From positions 1 through 60,478 of the forward strand of contig JANQLF010000215.1 of NCBI GenBank assembly GCA_028280785.1: a stretch of DNA of 60,478 nucleotides, in the 5' to 3' direction. The first letter of the stretch is position 1, and every line of letters starts with the position of its first letter. The notes under the pieces are model-generated. The model was not told where the DNA came from and ran no database searches. It worked only from the letters and a program-made list of their open reading frames with translations. This document shows positions 10,701 through 18,301 of the stretch, in pieces. This DNA is from Planctomycetota bacterium. Its GTDB lineage: Bacteria > Planctomycetota > UBA11346. A program made the position numbers and the translations under genes.

Positions 10701-10815
10701 TACCTGAGCCATCGGTGGTACTCGACTTAGAATTTTCCTCATTAATCGTCTCTTCCAAACTCATTGGAAGTTCGATCGGATCGTCGGTCGTTTCGGTCAG
10801 GGATCTATCAGACAT
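7717..10815 (-). CDS. Transmembrane Ser/Thr protein kinase with lectin-like ectodomain and TPR-like tail
   Basis: This 1032-residue protein has an acidic Ser/Thr-rich N terminus (1-60) and a Hanks-type kinase domain (about 70-345): glycine loop GKGSGGAVF, invariant Lys98 in AVKFL, HRDIKPDN with catalytic Asp206, DWG (224-226) in place of DFG, and GTPVYMSPEQA in the activation/P+1 region. A single transmembrane segment lies at about 371-388. The outer part begins with a beta-sandwich of LamG/concanavalin type (about 398-575; VENFDANSNWEDDW, GYIGFYGFYDG), followed by helical TPR-like repeats to the end. All catalytic residues are present, so it should be active. It is coupled to the phosphatase downstream. 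I infer that the ectodomain senses an external ligand and the kinase signals inward; the targets are not identifiable. Confidence 0.88.
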   Translation of the reverse strand: MSDRSLTETTDDPIELPMSLEETINEENSKSSTTDGSGSTDDAEIKIPTFLAQHIFRKLNFQTEDDQRYSIGDTLGKGSGGAVFEILDHNLDRAIAVKFLSKKHSGNEEKIRKFIHEALITSRLDHPNILPIYDLEYSDDKQVYYSMKKVDGIPLTKLTEIDSTSKRINYSNLDSEHSDVGEIVNIFIKVCETIAYAHSRGIIHRDIKPDNVMLGAYGEVRVVDWGIATDANEEILHDGKMAGTPVYMSPEQARRLAADESSDIYCIGTTLFHVLFKRTPVDTGDINSFWEAKKKGNIVELNESEKNRIPPPLYAILMKCLEPKAQDRYNSAQELIDELKTFLIGGIVHAHHYSFTEFVKQWAIKNKSNFKWIALIIIIIAGAAWFMYQQQLREYAGWGEPIYVENFDANSNWEDDWLIVDNSFTVKDNQFVTQNGPGCYAFYKYPINGGVRVDFVGKTIEGFSPGDLTLVYTPDLYDADEYGKPKIAYYMQNGGQGNECSTIVAPDGRLDYHAKSLDVGVEYKISGEIDGKKLRLSLDGELICSYDLPLPLNSGYIGFYGFYDGKSFDNIRIYNRELPEITNIIITGDILFDNELFHKAADRYHKISLMYKGTETGEEAIFKQGLSYFKVNNNEKAYRTWNQIKDSVYQTEITYYRWSELYQNQEYKHLCASIERQFDALESEENATLKVKWSIFLKRAIEKGNTYLLKELMRIRERHFPNDQTFGHEITRGYQLLGEVDKVLTAIPNQGNLVARALSTMGRFEEVVRRFPQHRHTTGWAYVSMGKFDKVINEFADLPTPVLESLIATGQFDRALELYGHNDRSLARILRAQGKHAEMIERFPGKLWGENSALLATGQLERYLSLFDDDPGNIEANACIHLSRYLKGKQSALEDLRDYMDNLNAYKMINRSQMFSTSFLVPILDHLNGKPDNLKEYLTTIWQEKRPMQEMRLWNNASLLLGEITVEEFKKQPLQLFLKRDLYLYYAVHHDLYGDRKQAVDNYHQYQSLPSHLTHDLWSIKIFVKSRLEALE

Positions 10816-10862
10816 AGGTGTTTAAGTAGTGCGTGTTCTTGCTTCGATACAGGTTTTAGTAT

Positions 10863-10882
10863 GCATCTCTATGTGTAGATGC
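10863..10882. promoter_or_regulatory. Inverted repeat in divergent intergenic region
   Basis: GCATCT (10863-10868) and AGATGC (10877-10882) face each other across eight bases in the 157-base gap between the divergent kinase and YHS-lipoprotein genes. It could be an operator or could be chance; no regulator gene is adjacent. Confidence 0.2.
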
Positions 10883-10972
10883 CTAGGCTTGATAAGCTAT
10901 TTGTAGGTACAGATATTTCAAACACTTAGGCTATTGCACTGGCATGATTGCCCTGCTTACTAGTATAACGTG

Positions 10973-11704
10973 ATGAAGGAAGTCTTAAGGGAGCGATTGC
11001 AGAGATTTATGGTCCTCAGTGCCTTCGTTTGCATATGTCTTTCATCTCAATCATGTTCTGATGATGAGGCCGACGATGCTCAAGGACCTAATCCGGAACT
11101 CGCCGCTAAATCCCAACTGTATAGCTTTTTGGAAATCCCGCGCTTGTATACGTGGGTCGAGTTAATTGGTGAAGATCCGAGTAATAATATTGGTGGGATG
11201 TGGGTGCAGATCGTTCAAGGCAAGGTGTATAGTTTATCGTGGTCTGAACCAGATCCTGATACCGATCAGCATGAATGGCCAGCAGTGGCTGGTCGCGGTG
11301 TTTTAGAAAATGGTCAGATGAAATTGGCCTGGCGTAATGCCACTGGGAATCCAGAGCATGCTTTTTATCACGCGACATCACTGGGGATTATTTCTGAAAA
11401 GGGTAAGGCCATAAACGGTACTTTTTTGCAGCAAGAAACGCCAGACGACACCGAGCTTGGTGAGGGGGATTTCGAAGCCACCTTGCATGATCAAGCAGTG
11501 ATGAGTAAGCGTGCTGAAAAAATGTTGAGCCAATTCACTTATATCATCGAGCAATCACAGAAGTCGGATGACATGTGCCCAGTTTTGCCAACGCATAAGG
11601 GTATCCCGGGAATTAATCAAGACTATCAAGGTCAGACGTACACCTTTTGTTGTCCCTCATGCAAAACCTTGTTTAACGAAAATCCGGATGCATTTGTTAA
11701 ATAG
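10973..11704 (+). CDS. Exported lipoprotein-like protein with C-terminal YHS-type metal-binding domain
   Basis: The 243-residue product has a hydrophobic export segment ending CLSSQSC followed by an acidic stretch (SDDEADD), which suggests a lipoprotein although the lipobox is imperfect. Residues about 45-180 form a beta-rich domain I do not recognise (YTWVELIGEDPSNNIGGMW, GKAINGTFLQQETP). The last ~45 residues match the YHS/TRASH pattern: DMCPV, then YTFCCPSCKTLF and a Phe-rich end, with Cys residues placed to bind a metal ion. ATG 10973 was chosen; GTG 10970 and an internal ATG at 11009 are alternatives, and none has a strong ribosome binding site. It is divergent from the kinase gene. A role in copper or other metal handling at the envelope is inferred from YHS proteins generally. 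Confidence 0.62.
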   Translation: MKEVLRERLQRFMVLSAFVCICLSSQSCSDDEADDAQGPNPELAAKSQLYSFLEIPRLYTWVELIGEDPSNNIGGMWVQIVQGKVYSLSWSEPDPDTDQHEWPAVAGRGVLENGQMKLAWRNATGNPEHAFYHATSLGIISEKGKAINGTFLQQETPDDTELGEGDFEATLHDQAVMSKRAEKMLSQFTYIIEQSQKSDDMCPVLPTHKGIPGINQDYQGQTYTFCCPSCKTLFNENPDAFVK

Positions 11705-11731
11705 CCGTCATCCTTTGACTTAGTTAAATAT

Positions 11732-11745
11732 GTAACTTAAGTAAC
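11732..11745. promoter_or_regulatory. Candidate operator ahead of the GH42-like gene, with repeated GTAAC half-sites
   Basis: GTAACTTAAGTAAC at 11732-11745 closely matches GTTACATAAGTAAC at 59-72. Another GTAAC follows at 11751-11755, and a repeated ATACGTAT/ATACGT element lies near 11775-11790. The 178-base gap before the GH42-like gene is otherwise AT-rich without a clear promoter. The match suggests that one regulator serves both CAZyme genes; this is an inference from two sites. Confidence 0.3.
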
Positions 11746-11882
11746 TATTTGTAACATTTGTAAGTACATGAAATATACGTATTTATACGTCACAATCAGA
11801 ACATAATTCGTTATTGAGTATACATGTTATCATATTAGGATACATAAGATATTTAAGAATAGTGTTGATAGGAGATTACCCA

Positions 11883-14753
11883 GTGCTTACTCGTTCATTA
11901 CACAGGTTCTTTCAATTAAGCTTACTGCTAAGCATGTGTTTCTCGGTTGCCGTGCATGCTGAAGCAAAAATTAATTGGACTTCTCCAGGTCTCATTGAAG
12001 TCAAAACTATCAATTACAAATATTACGATCTTGGCGATAAATACACGGACAAAAAACACGGGACAAATTACGGTGATCGCAGGATTAGGCGTAAAGACGG
12101 CATGTCGCTTAAGGATAGAATTATTAAGCGTGGCAGTTCATTGAATGGTAGTGTTTCAGGAGCGCCTGCCAGTGCTGACGCTGGCACCGTATGGCTCGAG
12201 GACAATTACGGCCGTGTTCTCGATAGTGTTAATGTCAGTGCCCCAGATTTTAAATTTAATTTGAGTTCAAAGCGTGCACTACACACAGGTATTTATTTAA
12301 AGGCAAGCCTGTCTCATAATGGAAAAGAAGTGTGGAAGGGTAATCAAGATATTCGTATGACCTTGCCTGATGAAGATGATCAATGGCGTGAATTTATACT
12401 GGGTGTATATAATATGGGCAAAAAACCTGGCACTGGCGCATTGTGGCGAGAGCTTGGTCTTTCGCATAACGCTGTTCAAGTGAATAATTCACCGGCTTAT
12501 CCATTACAGAACGACTTAAAATATCACTCATCTAACATTTTATATACGGTCCTTGGTCTCTATCATCGCGACCATAAGCGATGGAAGGAAATGAAAGAAA
12601 AACGCAAGGATCAAGCAGCTCATGGAGATTGTTACTTAGAACGATACGTTTGTTTAAGTAATCCAGAATTTTATGAATTCGCTGAAATTATTTTAACTGC
12701 TACGGCTCAGCGTTTTAAAGATTACCCACCACTACATTATTCAATCGGTGATGAAATAGGTATTGGCAATATGGCGTCACCACATGATTTATGTGCTTCA
12801 AAGTGGAGTATGGAACAATTCTATAAATGGCTAGAAGCGCGTTATAAAACTATCGATGCTTTAAATAAACAGTGGGATGCTAATTATAAAGATTGGACAG
12901 ATGCAAAAATGATGTCGAATTTTCAAGCAATTGATCGGAAAAAATCAGGGAATTTCTCTCCGTGGGCTGATCGTGTTGAATTTATGGATCATGTTATGTT
13001 TAGCTATATAAAGCGATGCGTTGAAATTATACGCAGGCATGATCCTGATGCAGTGTGTAATATTTCCGGTTGGCAACCACCGAGCTGTTGGGGTTTTGAT
13101 AATTACAAACTTAGTCAAGTGGTTGATTGTGTGACGCCATATGAGCTCGGTGAATCTCCTGAGGTTATGGCTTCTTTTTATGAAGATGGCAAGAAAGGTA
13201 AGATTTATGCGCCAGGTTTTGGTAAGGACATGGAAAAGATATGGATTCCCTTTTTGCGTGGTCATGCAGTTTGCGCTCAATGGGATTCATTCGGTAAAAA
13301 AACTTATTCGAAACTAATAGATATAGAAAACAAAGGGTTGACTCCTTACGGAGAAAAATTACAGAAATTTGCTAATTGGTCGAATAATGGGCCAGGTCGT
13401 TTGCGAAATAGATCGGAGCGGACACGCGATCAGGTTGCGATTCTACATTCCCAGCCATCGATCCGGGCTAATTGGATTTTAGAAATAACGGACCGTCCTG
13501 ATGTACATAATTCAGGCACCTGGCTGCATCGTGATTCTTGGTCGGTTTATCAACGAGAGATGACCTTTCGCCTGCGTTTAAGCTGGGTGTTTTGGGCTAA
13601 AGATGTTGGTATTTGGCCTCATTTCATAGACACCCGCCAACTCAAAGAGGACATATTAAAGAAAAAAGACATCAAGGTTCTGATTATTCCTCGCGCTGTA
13701 GCTATGAGTGAAGAAACAGCTGCGCATATACGTGCCTTTGCCGAGGCTGGGGGTACGGTTATCGCTGATACCTGGACCGGCATAATGGATGAACGTTGTA
13801 AATTGCGAGACAAGGGTTTGCTTGACGATATGTTCGGTATCACTCGTGGCGACCATCGTAATCTGGATGTGAAGAAATTAGATGCCGGACAAAAAGGTAT
13901 CGAAATCGACGGCGTTAAATACCCTTTTACGCCACTCGAAAAAACATTAAAGGCTGCTGGTGCTCAAGTCGGTGGTAAATATAAAGGTTCAAATGTCTTC
14001 TTCACTAAGGATGTGGGTAAAGGTAAGGCCATCTATTTAAACTTTAAATTAGAATCGTACTTTACTGATCGCCTTCAGGCTGGACTCGTTGCTGATGCCA
14101 AATCATTCTTATTAAAATTATTTACTGATGCCGGTGTAGAGCCTGTATTCAGCGTTACCAAGCCTGGTGATCAACGTCCATTCCATGTCGCCGGTCATGA
14201 TGTGTGTCGCTATGAAAACGGGGCTGGTTATTTGGTTGGCGTACGACCAAATCCAACGGTATTAAACAGCGGCGTTGGCGGTGTATGGAAGCGTTTTGAA
14301 GATGACAAAAATATCTTTGTCAATAAACACCCGGCCCAGCTCAATGCTCCAAAGGAAATGTATGCATATGATATCAAGGAGCGTAAGGCCTTAGGGAAAA
14401 CAAAGTCGGTCGAATTTATTAGTGATACGGATACTGGCCGTTTCTATGCTTTCTTCCCATTCTCGATAGATGCTGTTGATGCACATGCAACTGTGAAAGA
14501 CGGTAGTTTAGAAATTCAAGGTAGTTTGAAAACCTCTGATGGAAAAATCACTAATGAAAAATTAGTTGTAAATATGCGTGTGTATAAAGCTGACGGTACT
14601 GAGCAAACTGCATATCGTGCCAACATTGATTTAGAGCAAGCTACCTTTGCACGCACGGTGCCGCTTGGCTTAAATGAAAAGGGTAATTACACAGTGAAAT
14701 TGATCGAACCATGTTCAGGGCATGCCAAAGAGCTATCAATTACAATACCGTAA
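11883..14753 (+). CDS. Secreted GH42-like (beta-galactosidase-type, clan GH-A) enzyme
   Basis: I take GTG 11883 as the start because GGAG (11871-11874) sits eight bases upstream and a clean signal peptide follows directly (LTRSLHRFF...VAVHAEA). The product has 956 residues. A GH42-type barrel is indicated by HYSIGDEIGIGN (candidate acid/base Glu291) and the family signature after it (FYKWLEARYKTIDALNKQWD, KDWTDAKM). A GATase-like trimerisation domain follows (VLIIPRAVAMSEETAAHIRA, FAEAGGTVIADTW), then a C-terminal beta domain. The nucleophile is less clear: where GH42 usually has Met-Glu before the RG-A-Q-W strand, this protein reads KIYAPGFGKD. The nearest Glu is in PYELGES (about 421), so substrate and mechanism may differ from a true beta-galactosidase. 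It probably acts with the downstream beta-helix enzyme. Confidence 0.7.
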   Translation: MLTRSLHRFFQLSLLLSMCFSVAVHAEAKINWTSPGLIEVKTINYKYYDLGDKYTDKKHGTNYGDRRIRRKDGMSLKDRIIKRGSSLNGSVSGAPASADAGTVWLEDNYGRVLDSVNVSAPDFKFNLSSKRALHTGIYLKASLSHNGKEVWKGNQDIRMTLPDEDDQWREFILGVYNMGKKPGTGALWRELGLSHNAVQVNNSPAYPLQNDLKYHSSNILYTVLGLYHRDHKRWKEMKEKRKDQAAHGDCYLERYVCLSNPEFYEFAEIILTATAQRFKDYPPLHYSIGDEIGIGNMASPHDLCASKWSMEQFYKWLEARYKTIDALNKQWDANYKDWTDAKMMSNFQAIDRKKSGNFSPWADRVEFMDHVMFSYIKRCVEIIRRHDPDAVCNISGWQPPSCWGFDNYKLSQVVDCVTPYELGESPEVMASFYEDGKKGKIYAPGFGKDMEKIWIPFLRGHAVCAQWDSFGKKTYSKLIDIENKGLTPYGEKLQKFANWSNNGPGRLRNRSERTRDQVAILHSQPSIRANWILEITDRPDVHNSGTWLHRDSWSVYQREMTFRLRLSWVFWAKDVGIWPHFIDTRQLKEDILKKKDIKVLIIPRAVAMSEETAAHIRAFAEAGGTVIADTWTGIMDERCKLRDKGLLDDMFGITRGDHRNLDVKKLDAGQKGIEIDGVKYPFTPLEKTLKAAGAQVGGKYKGSNVFFTKDVGKGKAIYLNFKLESYFTDRLQAGLVADAKSFLLKLFTDAGVEPVFSVTKPGDQRPFHVAGHDVCRYENGAGYLVGVRPNPTVLNSGVGGVWKRFEDDKNIFVNKHPAQLNAPKEMYAYDIKERKALGKTKSVEFISDTDTGRFYAFFPFSIDAVDAHATVKDGSLEIQGSLKTSDGKITNEKLVVNMRVYKADGTEQTAYRANIDLEQATFARTVPLGLNEKGNYTVKLIEPCSGHAKELSITIP

Positions 14754-14789
14754 TAGCAATGTCAATTGTAAGGAATGATGCTGAGCACA

Positions 14790-14806
14790 ACGTTAATTAT
14801 TAACGT
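14790..14806. promoter_or_regulatory. Perfect 17-base inverted repeat ahead of the GH28/GH49-like gene
   Basis: ACGTTAAT-T-ATTAACGT is a perfect odd-centred palindrome. It is flanked by a second nested pair, TAAGGA (14769-14774) and TCCTTA (14811-14816). The elements lie in the 229-base gap between the GH42-like and GH28/GH49-like genes, 176 bases before the chosen start. They could be an operator or a transcript hairpin ending the GH42-like message; no T-run follows, which favours an operator. Confidence 0.4.
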
Positions 14807-14982
14807 GACATCCTTATAACTCGTGACTGCTTTGTACGAATGAGCGGTAAAAGTGTTCTTAAACAGCTTAACTGTGCGTTGTTTAACTAACCCAGACTGG
14901 TATTTGCTTAGTTTTATTGGTCACAACTGTACTCATTTTTTGTTTTAGAGGCTGTACACAGGGTGGTTTTAGGAGCTTCATC

Positions 14983-16554
14983 ATGCAGCACGTCTCTACC
15001 TTAACTCGCATCATCGTCAAAACCTGTTCTTTGTTTATTTTACTGTACTGTGTTGGTAAATATTCTGCGTTTGGGGCAGAGTCGATCGTAACCTATGATT
15101 GGCCAGTTGCCGAAGGGCAAGCAACATTATCAAATTATTATAAAGTTTCTTTAAGTGACGGCAAAACCACTAAGGACGTGCAAGTCTTGATGTCTCAGGG
15201 TTGGTCAGAGGAAAAAGGTGGTCCTGCTATTTTTCGCGGGCGCACTTTTTCATGGGCTGCCTGTGCAACGAAATTTAGAAAACCATTAACCGTAACTGTT
15301 AATAAATTATTTGGTGACGGCGCCAGTGAGGTTGAAATAGTACCAAGTGGTTATGGGATCGAAGCAGAAGTTGATCCAACCGGTAAGTCAGTGCGTTTTA
15401 CCCTTAAAAAATCACGTTACGTCTGTGTCTATTTTAAAACGCCTGATAATACCTTGCCTGGCAATGTGGTTAAGCACATGCTGATGATTTTTGCAGATGA
15501 TATTGAGCGTGAGAAGCCGCAGATTCGCTTTAGAAATGTTTTGGAAGTGGACGAGACAACGACTCAATACGATATCGATAAAGCGGGCACCGTGGTATTT
15601 AAGCCGGGCTTTTATCAATTGCGTCATCAGTTTAAAGACGGCGTGATGAAGGTGCGAGCCAAGCAAAATATCTACTTAGCAGGTGGCGCATATGTTGTCG
15701 GTAATTTTGTTGGTCATAAAGCTGACGATGTGTTCATCTGTGGACGCGGAGTTTTATCTGGACAGGATCGTAAATGGACGCAGGGCATGCCGACTTCAGC
15801 CCTAATTGAATTACATAATACCAAAAATGCGAGAGTGCAGGGCATTATCGCCTGTGATAATGACATGCATGGCATTGTGCCTGGATTAAATTCGTACATG
15901 CACGCAGTGAAATTCTGGGGTTGGCATTGGAATAACGATGGCTTCCGTCCTTGGGGTGGTCGTGTCGAACATTGTTTTATACGACCAGCTGACGACGCCT
16001 TTTACGTAGGTGGTGAGAACTTAATTGTTAAAGATACGGTAATTTGGCAAAGTCATAATGGTGCTGTGGTTACCTGTGGTTGGGGAAGTGAGAATCGCTA
16101 CTATCACACCGCCGATTTTACCATGCAGGATTGTCACATCATTTATCCTGAGTGGAATGTGCTGGGTAATAATAATGGTATTGTTGCTTCTCAGTTGCCG
16201 TATGCGGCAAAAAGTAAGAATATATTCTTTAAAAATTTACGCATCGATGGAGATATCGTCGCTTTATGTAATTTAAAACGCAATGATAAATTTAATCGTG
16301 TTGGCCCTCCAGGTGGTATTGACAATGTTTCATTTAAAGATGTGGTCGTGACCGGTACACAAACCGGATACACCTACGATCGCAGCAAACGCGTACGCAC
16401 TTACAACGTGATCAAGGGTGATGGGGACTTCCGCATTAGTAACGTACTCTTTGATAATGTGAAAATCGGCAATGTCTTGCTCAGTAAAAATAACGCTGAT
16501 GCCTATTTCCAAATAGATCCCAAGACCACCTCAAAGATTAAATTTAAAAAATAA
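14983..16554 (+). CDS. Secreted right-handed beta-helix glycoside hydrolase, GH28/GH49-like
   Basis: ATG 14983 is preferred because AGGAG lies eight bases upstream and a signal peptide follows (MQHVSTLTRIIVKTCSLFI...GAES). The 523-residue product has an N-terminal beta domain (about 25-200) and a parallel beta-helix. The helix carries the polygalacturonase/dextranase-type pattern of paired acidic residues on successive turns: WHWNNDGFRPWGG and FIRPADDAFYV, followed by SHNGAVVTCGWG. This Asn-Asp / Asp-Asp arrangement is known as the catalytic set of GH28 and GH49. The conserved Trp-rich context looks more like GH49/dextranase-type enzymes than pectinases, but I cannot separate the two. It probably cleaves an alpha-linked or uronic-acid polysaccharide outside the cytoplasm, together with the GH42-like neighbour. 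Confidence 0.75.
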   Translation: MQHVSTLTRIIVKTCSLFILLYCVGKYSAFGAESIVTYDWPVAEGQATLSNYYKVSLSDGKTTKDVQVLMSQGWSEEKGGPAIFRGRTFSWAACATKFRKPLTVTVNKLFGDGASEVEIVPSGYGIEAEVDPTGKSVRFTLKKSRYVCVYFKTPDNTLPGNVVKHMLMIFADDIEREKPQIRFRNVLEVDETTTQYDIDKAGTVVFKPGFYQLRHQFKDGVMKVRAKQNIYLAGGAYVVGNFVGHKADDVFICGRGVLSGQDRKWTQGMPTSALIELHNTKNARVQGIIACDNDMHGIVPGLNSYMHAVKFWGWHWNNDGFRPWGGRVEHCFIRPADDAFYVGGENLIVKDTVIWQSHNGAVVTCGWGSENRYYHTADFTMQDCHIIYPEWNVLGNNNGIVASQLPYAAKSKNIFFKNLRIDGDIVALCNLKRNDKFNRVGPPGGIDNVSFKDVVVTGTQTGYTYDRSKRVRTYNVIKGDGDFRISNVLFDNVKIGNVLLSKNNADAYFQIDPKTTSKIKFKK

Positions 16555-16619
16555 TACAATCTGCACTTAGCTCTCACTGAGATGGTCGATTTGTGCATAG
16601 TATTGGCGCAGATAATGCA

Positions 16620-16649
16620 TTGAGACAAGCGCTTGTTCCTGCATATACT
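16620..16649 (+). promoter_or_regulatory. Promoter with LacI-type operator candidate in its spacer
   Basis: TTGAGA (16620-16625) and TATACT (16644-16649) are separated by 18 bases, matching a sigma70-type promoter. Almost filling the spacer is the perfect palindrome ACAAGCGCTTGT (16625-16636), whose AAGCGCTT core resembles LacI/GalR-family operators. Transcription would start near 16656, about 38 bases before the oxidoreductase start codon. A repressor bound here would block RNA polymerase. No LacI-family gene is in the window. Confidence 0.55.
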
Positions 16650-16693
16650 GGAGTGTTCAAGACAATAACGTCTCAGACCCCAGAATAGGATTA

Positions 16694-17722
16694 ATGGACA
16701 TGGCTACACTCGCATTTTTAGGCACGGGACACATTCATACCCCGGGTTTTATCAATAAAACCAATGACAGCGAAGGGGATACGGTCAAATACGTTTATGA
16801 TCATCTTCCTGATCGTGCCGCCAAAGATGCGGAGAAGCTTGGTGCTAGCGTTGCTGACATCGATACGATTTTAAACGATGCAGAAATCGATGCAGTCGTC
16901 ATCTGTTCTGAGACTAATCAGCATGCTGATCTGGTTGCGCGTGCCTGCGCAGCTGGCAAAGCCATGTTTGTTGAAAAGCCGCTCGGCATGGGTGCGGCTG
17001 ATGCCACGAAAATGGCTGATCAAATTGAAGCAGCCGGTGTCTTGTTCCAGACCGGCTTTTTCATGCGCGGTAATCCACAATTGCGCTTCTTAAAGCAACA
17101 AGTTGAGAATGGAGCCTTCGGTACAATTACGCGTATGCGCATGAGTAACTGCCATAGTGGTGCGCTAGGCGGTTGGTTTGACACAGATTGGCGTTGGATG
17201 GCCGATGTTGAGCAAGCTGGCTGTGGTGGTTTTGGCGATCTCGGTTTCCATGTCATCGACATTATGACCTGGATGCTTGGCGATGTCGATGAGGTGAGCG
17301 CGACGATTAAATCGATCATTAATAAATACGATAACTGTGATGAAACCGGTGAAGGTTTACTACGCTTTGCCAACGGCGTGATGGGAAGCGTTACGGCTGG
17401 GTGGGTGGATGTTGCCGATCCGGTCTATCTACAAATCGCCGGTACCGAAGGACATGCCACTATCGTTCGCGGTGAGTTATATTTCCAAACTGCTCAAGAC
17501 GAACAATACGATGGCAAAGCAGCAATTAACTTAGAAGAAGAAGCACTGGCTCACCCGTATAATATTTTCCTTGAGCACATTAATGGTAATACCAAGAATC
17601 CATTAATTACCGCGCGCGAAGCTGCTCGAGGATGTGCGGTCATCGAAGCATTTTACCAAGCCAATAAAGACAATGCCTGGGCTGAGCCAGCGTCAGTGAA
17701 TGCTGCGCAAGCGGTTTCCTGA
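16694..17722 (+). CDS. Gfo/Idh/MocA family oxidoreductase
   Basis: This 342-residue protein has an N-terminal Rossmann NAD(P)-binding domain whose glycine motif is LAFLGTGHIHTPG. Further family marks are DAVVICSETNQHADL and the cofactor/substrate loop FVEKPLGM, with the conserved Lys of the EKP motif. The C-terminal alpha/beta sheet domain includes GGFGDLGFHVIDIMTWMLGDV, whose conserved Asp and His lie in the usual active-site region. No signal peptide is present, so it is cytoplasmic and probably oxidises or reduces a sugar or inositol. AGGA lies a few bases before the ATG. It has its own promoter with a LacI-type palindrome, and it follows two secreted glycosidases, so it may process their product. 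Its stop is one base from the convergent TPR-like gene. Confidence 0.85.
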   Translation: MDMATLAFLGTGHIHTPGFINKTNDSEGDTVKYVYDHLPDRAAKDAEKLGASVADIDTILNDAEIDAVVICSETNQHADLVARACAAGKAMFVEKPLGMGAADATKMADQIEAAGVLFQTGFFMRGNPQLRFLKQQVENGAFGTITRMRMSNCHSGALGGWFDTDWRWMADVEQAGCGGFGDLGFHVIDIMTWMLGDVDEVSATIKSIINKYDNCDETGEGLLRFANGVMGSVTAGWVDVADPVYLQIAGTEGHATIVRGELYFQTAQDEQYDGKAAINLEEEALAHPYNIFLEHINGNTKNPLITAREAARGCAVIEAFYQANKDNAWAEPASVNAAQAVS

Positions 17723-17723
17723 T

Positions 17724-18215
17724 TTACGGTAGTTGCTTTAAAATTCGTTCTGCTTCTTTTTTCTCGTCGTTATATATCTCTGGTATCGCAAGTGCATTTT
17801 CGATGGCGGTACGTGCTAAATCGAATGCCTCATCATCGATGTGAACTTTTGCAAGATGAAAGTGTGCGCTGGCAATGTGGCAAGGCATCGCAGCGCCGCC
17901 AATGTCGATGGCTTTCTCAAATGCGTGTTTTGCATGGAGACGTTCACCTTTGGCTGCATGCGAATAACCAGCCGAGCAATGAGCTTCAGCCAAGCAAACA
18001 GGGTCTGCGCCAATAATTTGGGTTATCTTTTCAAACCAGGCGTCAGCTTGATCGCCTGTACCAGCATTAATATGTGCATGCGCTGCAGCATGGCAGGCCC
18101 AGCTGCGATCTGAGGCGCCGAGGGTTTTTAAATCGCTTGCTTCGACTAAAGACAGTATGCCTTGGTGATCACCTTTGGCTGCGAGATCATCGATTTGTTG
18201 AATAAGATTGCTCAT
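17724..18215 (-). CDS. Small TPR-like helical-repeat protein
   Basis: ATG 18215 (MSNLIQQIDDLAAKGDH) is chosen over an upstream in-frame start because GGAG lies seven bases before it. The 163-residue product is almost entirely paired helices with TPR-like spacing (DPVCLAEAHCSAGYSHAAKG, HIASAHFHLAKVHIDDEAFD, LARTAIENALAIPEI). No signal peptide or membrane segment is visible, so it is cytoplasmic. Proteins of this sort usually mediate protein contacts; no partner is indicated by the neighbours. It is convergent with the oxidoreductase gene. Confidence 0.65.
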   Translation of the reverse strand: MSNLIQQIDDLAAKGDHQGILSLVEASDLKTLGASDRSWACHAAAHAHINAGTGDQADAWFEKITQIIGADPVCLAEAHCSAGYSHAAKGERLHAKHAFEKAIDIGGAAMPCHIASAHFHLAKVHIDDEAFDLARTAIENALAIPEIYNDEKKEAERILKQLP

Positions 18216-18301
18216 AGGATAACTCCACAGCGCCAGTCTAATCGTCAGCTCGCGCATGTGGAGTTAAAATCATAGTGAATTGATGTCAGTGTATCGATTA
18301 T

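Noticed and set aside
14790..14806. Intrinsic terminator for the GH42-like gene
   Set aside because: The stem is AT-rich and no T-run follows, so it is listed as a candidate operator.
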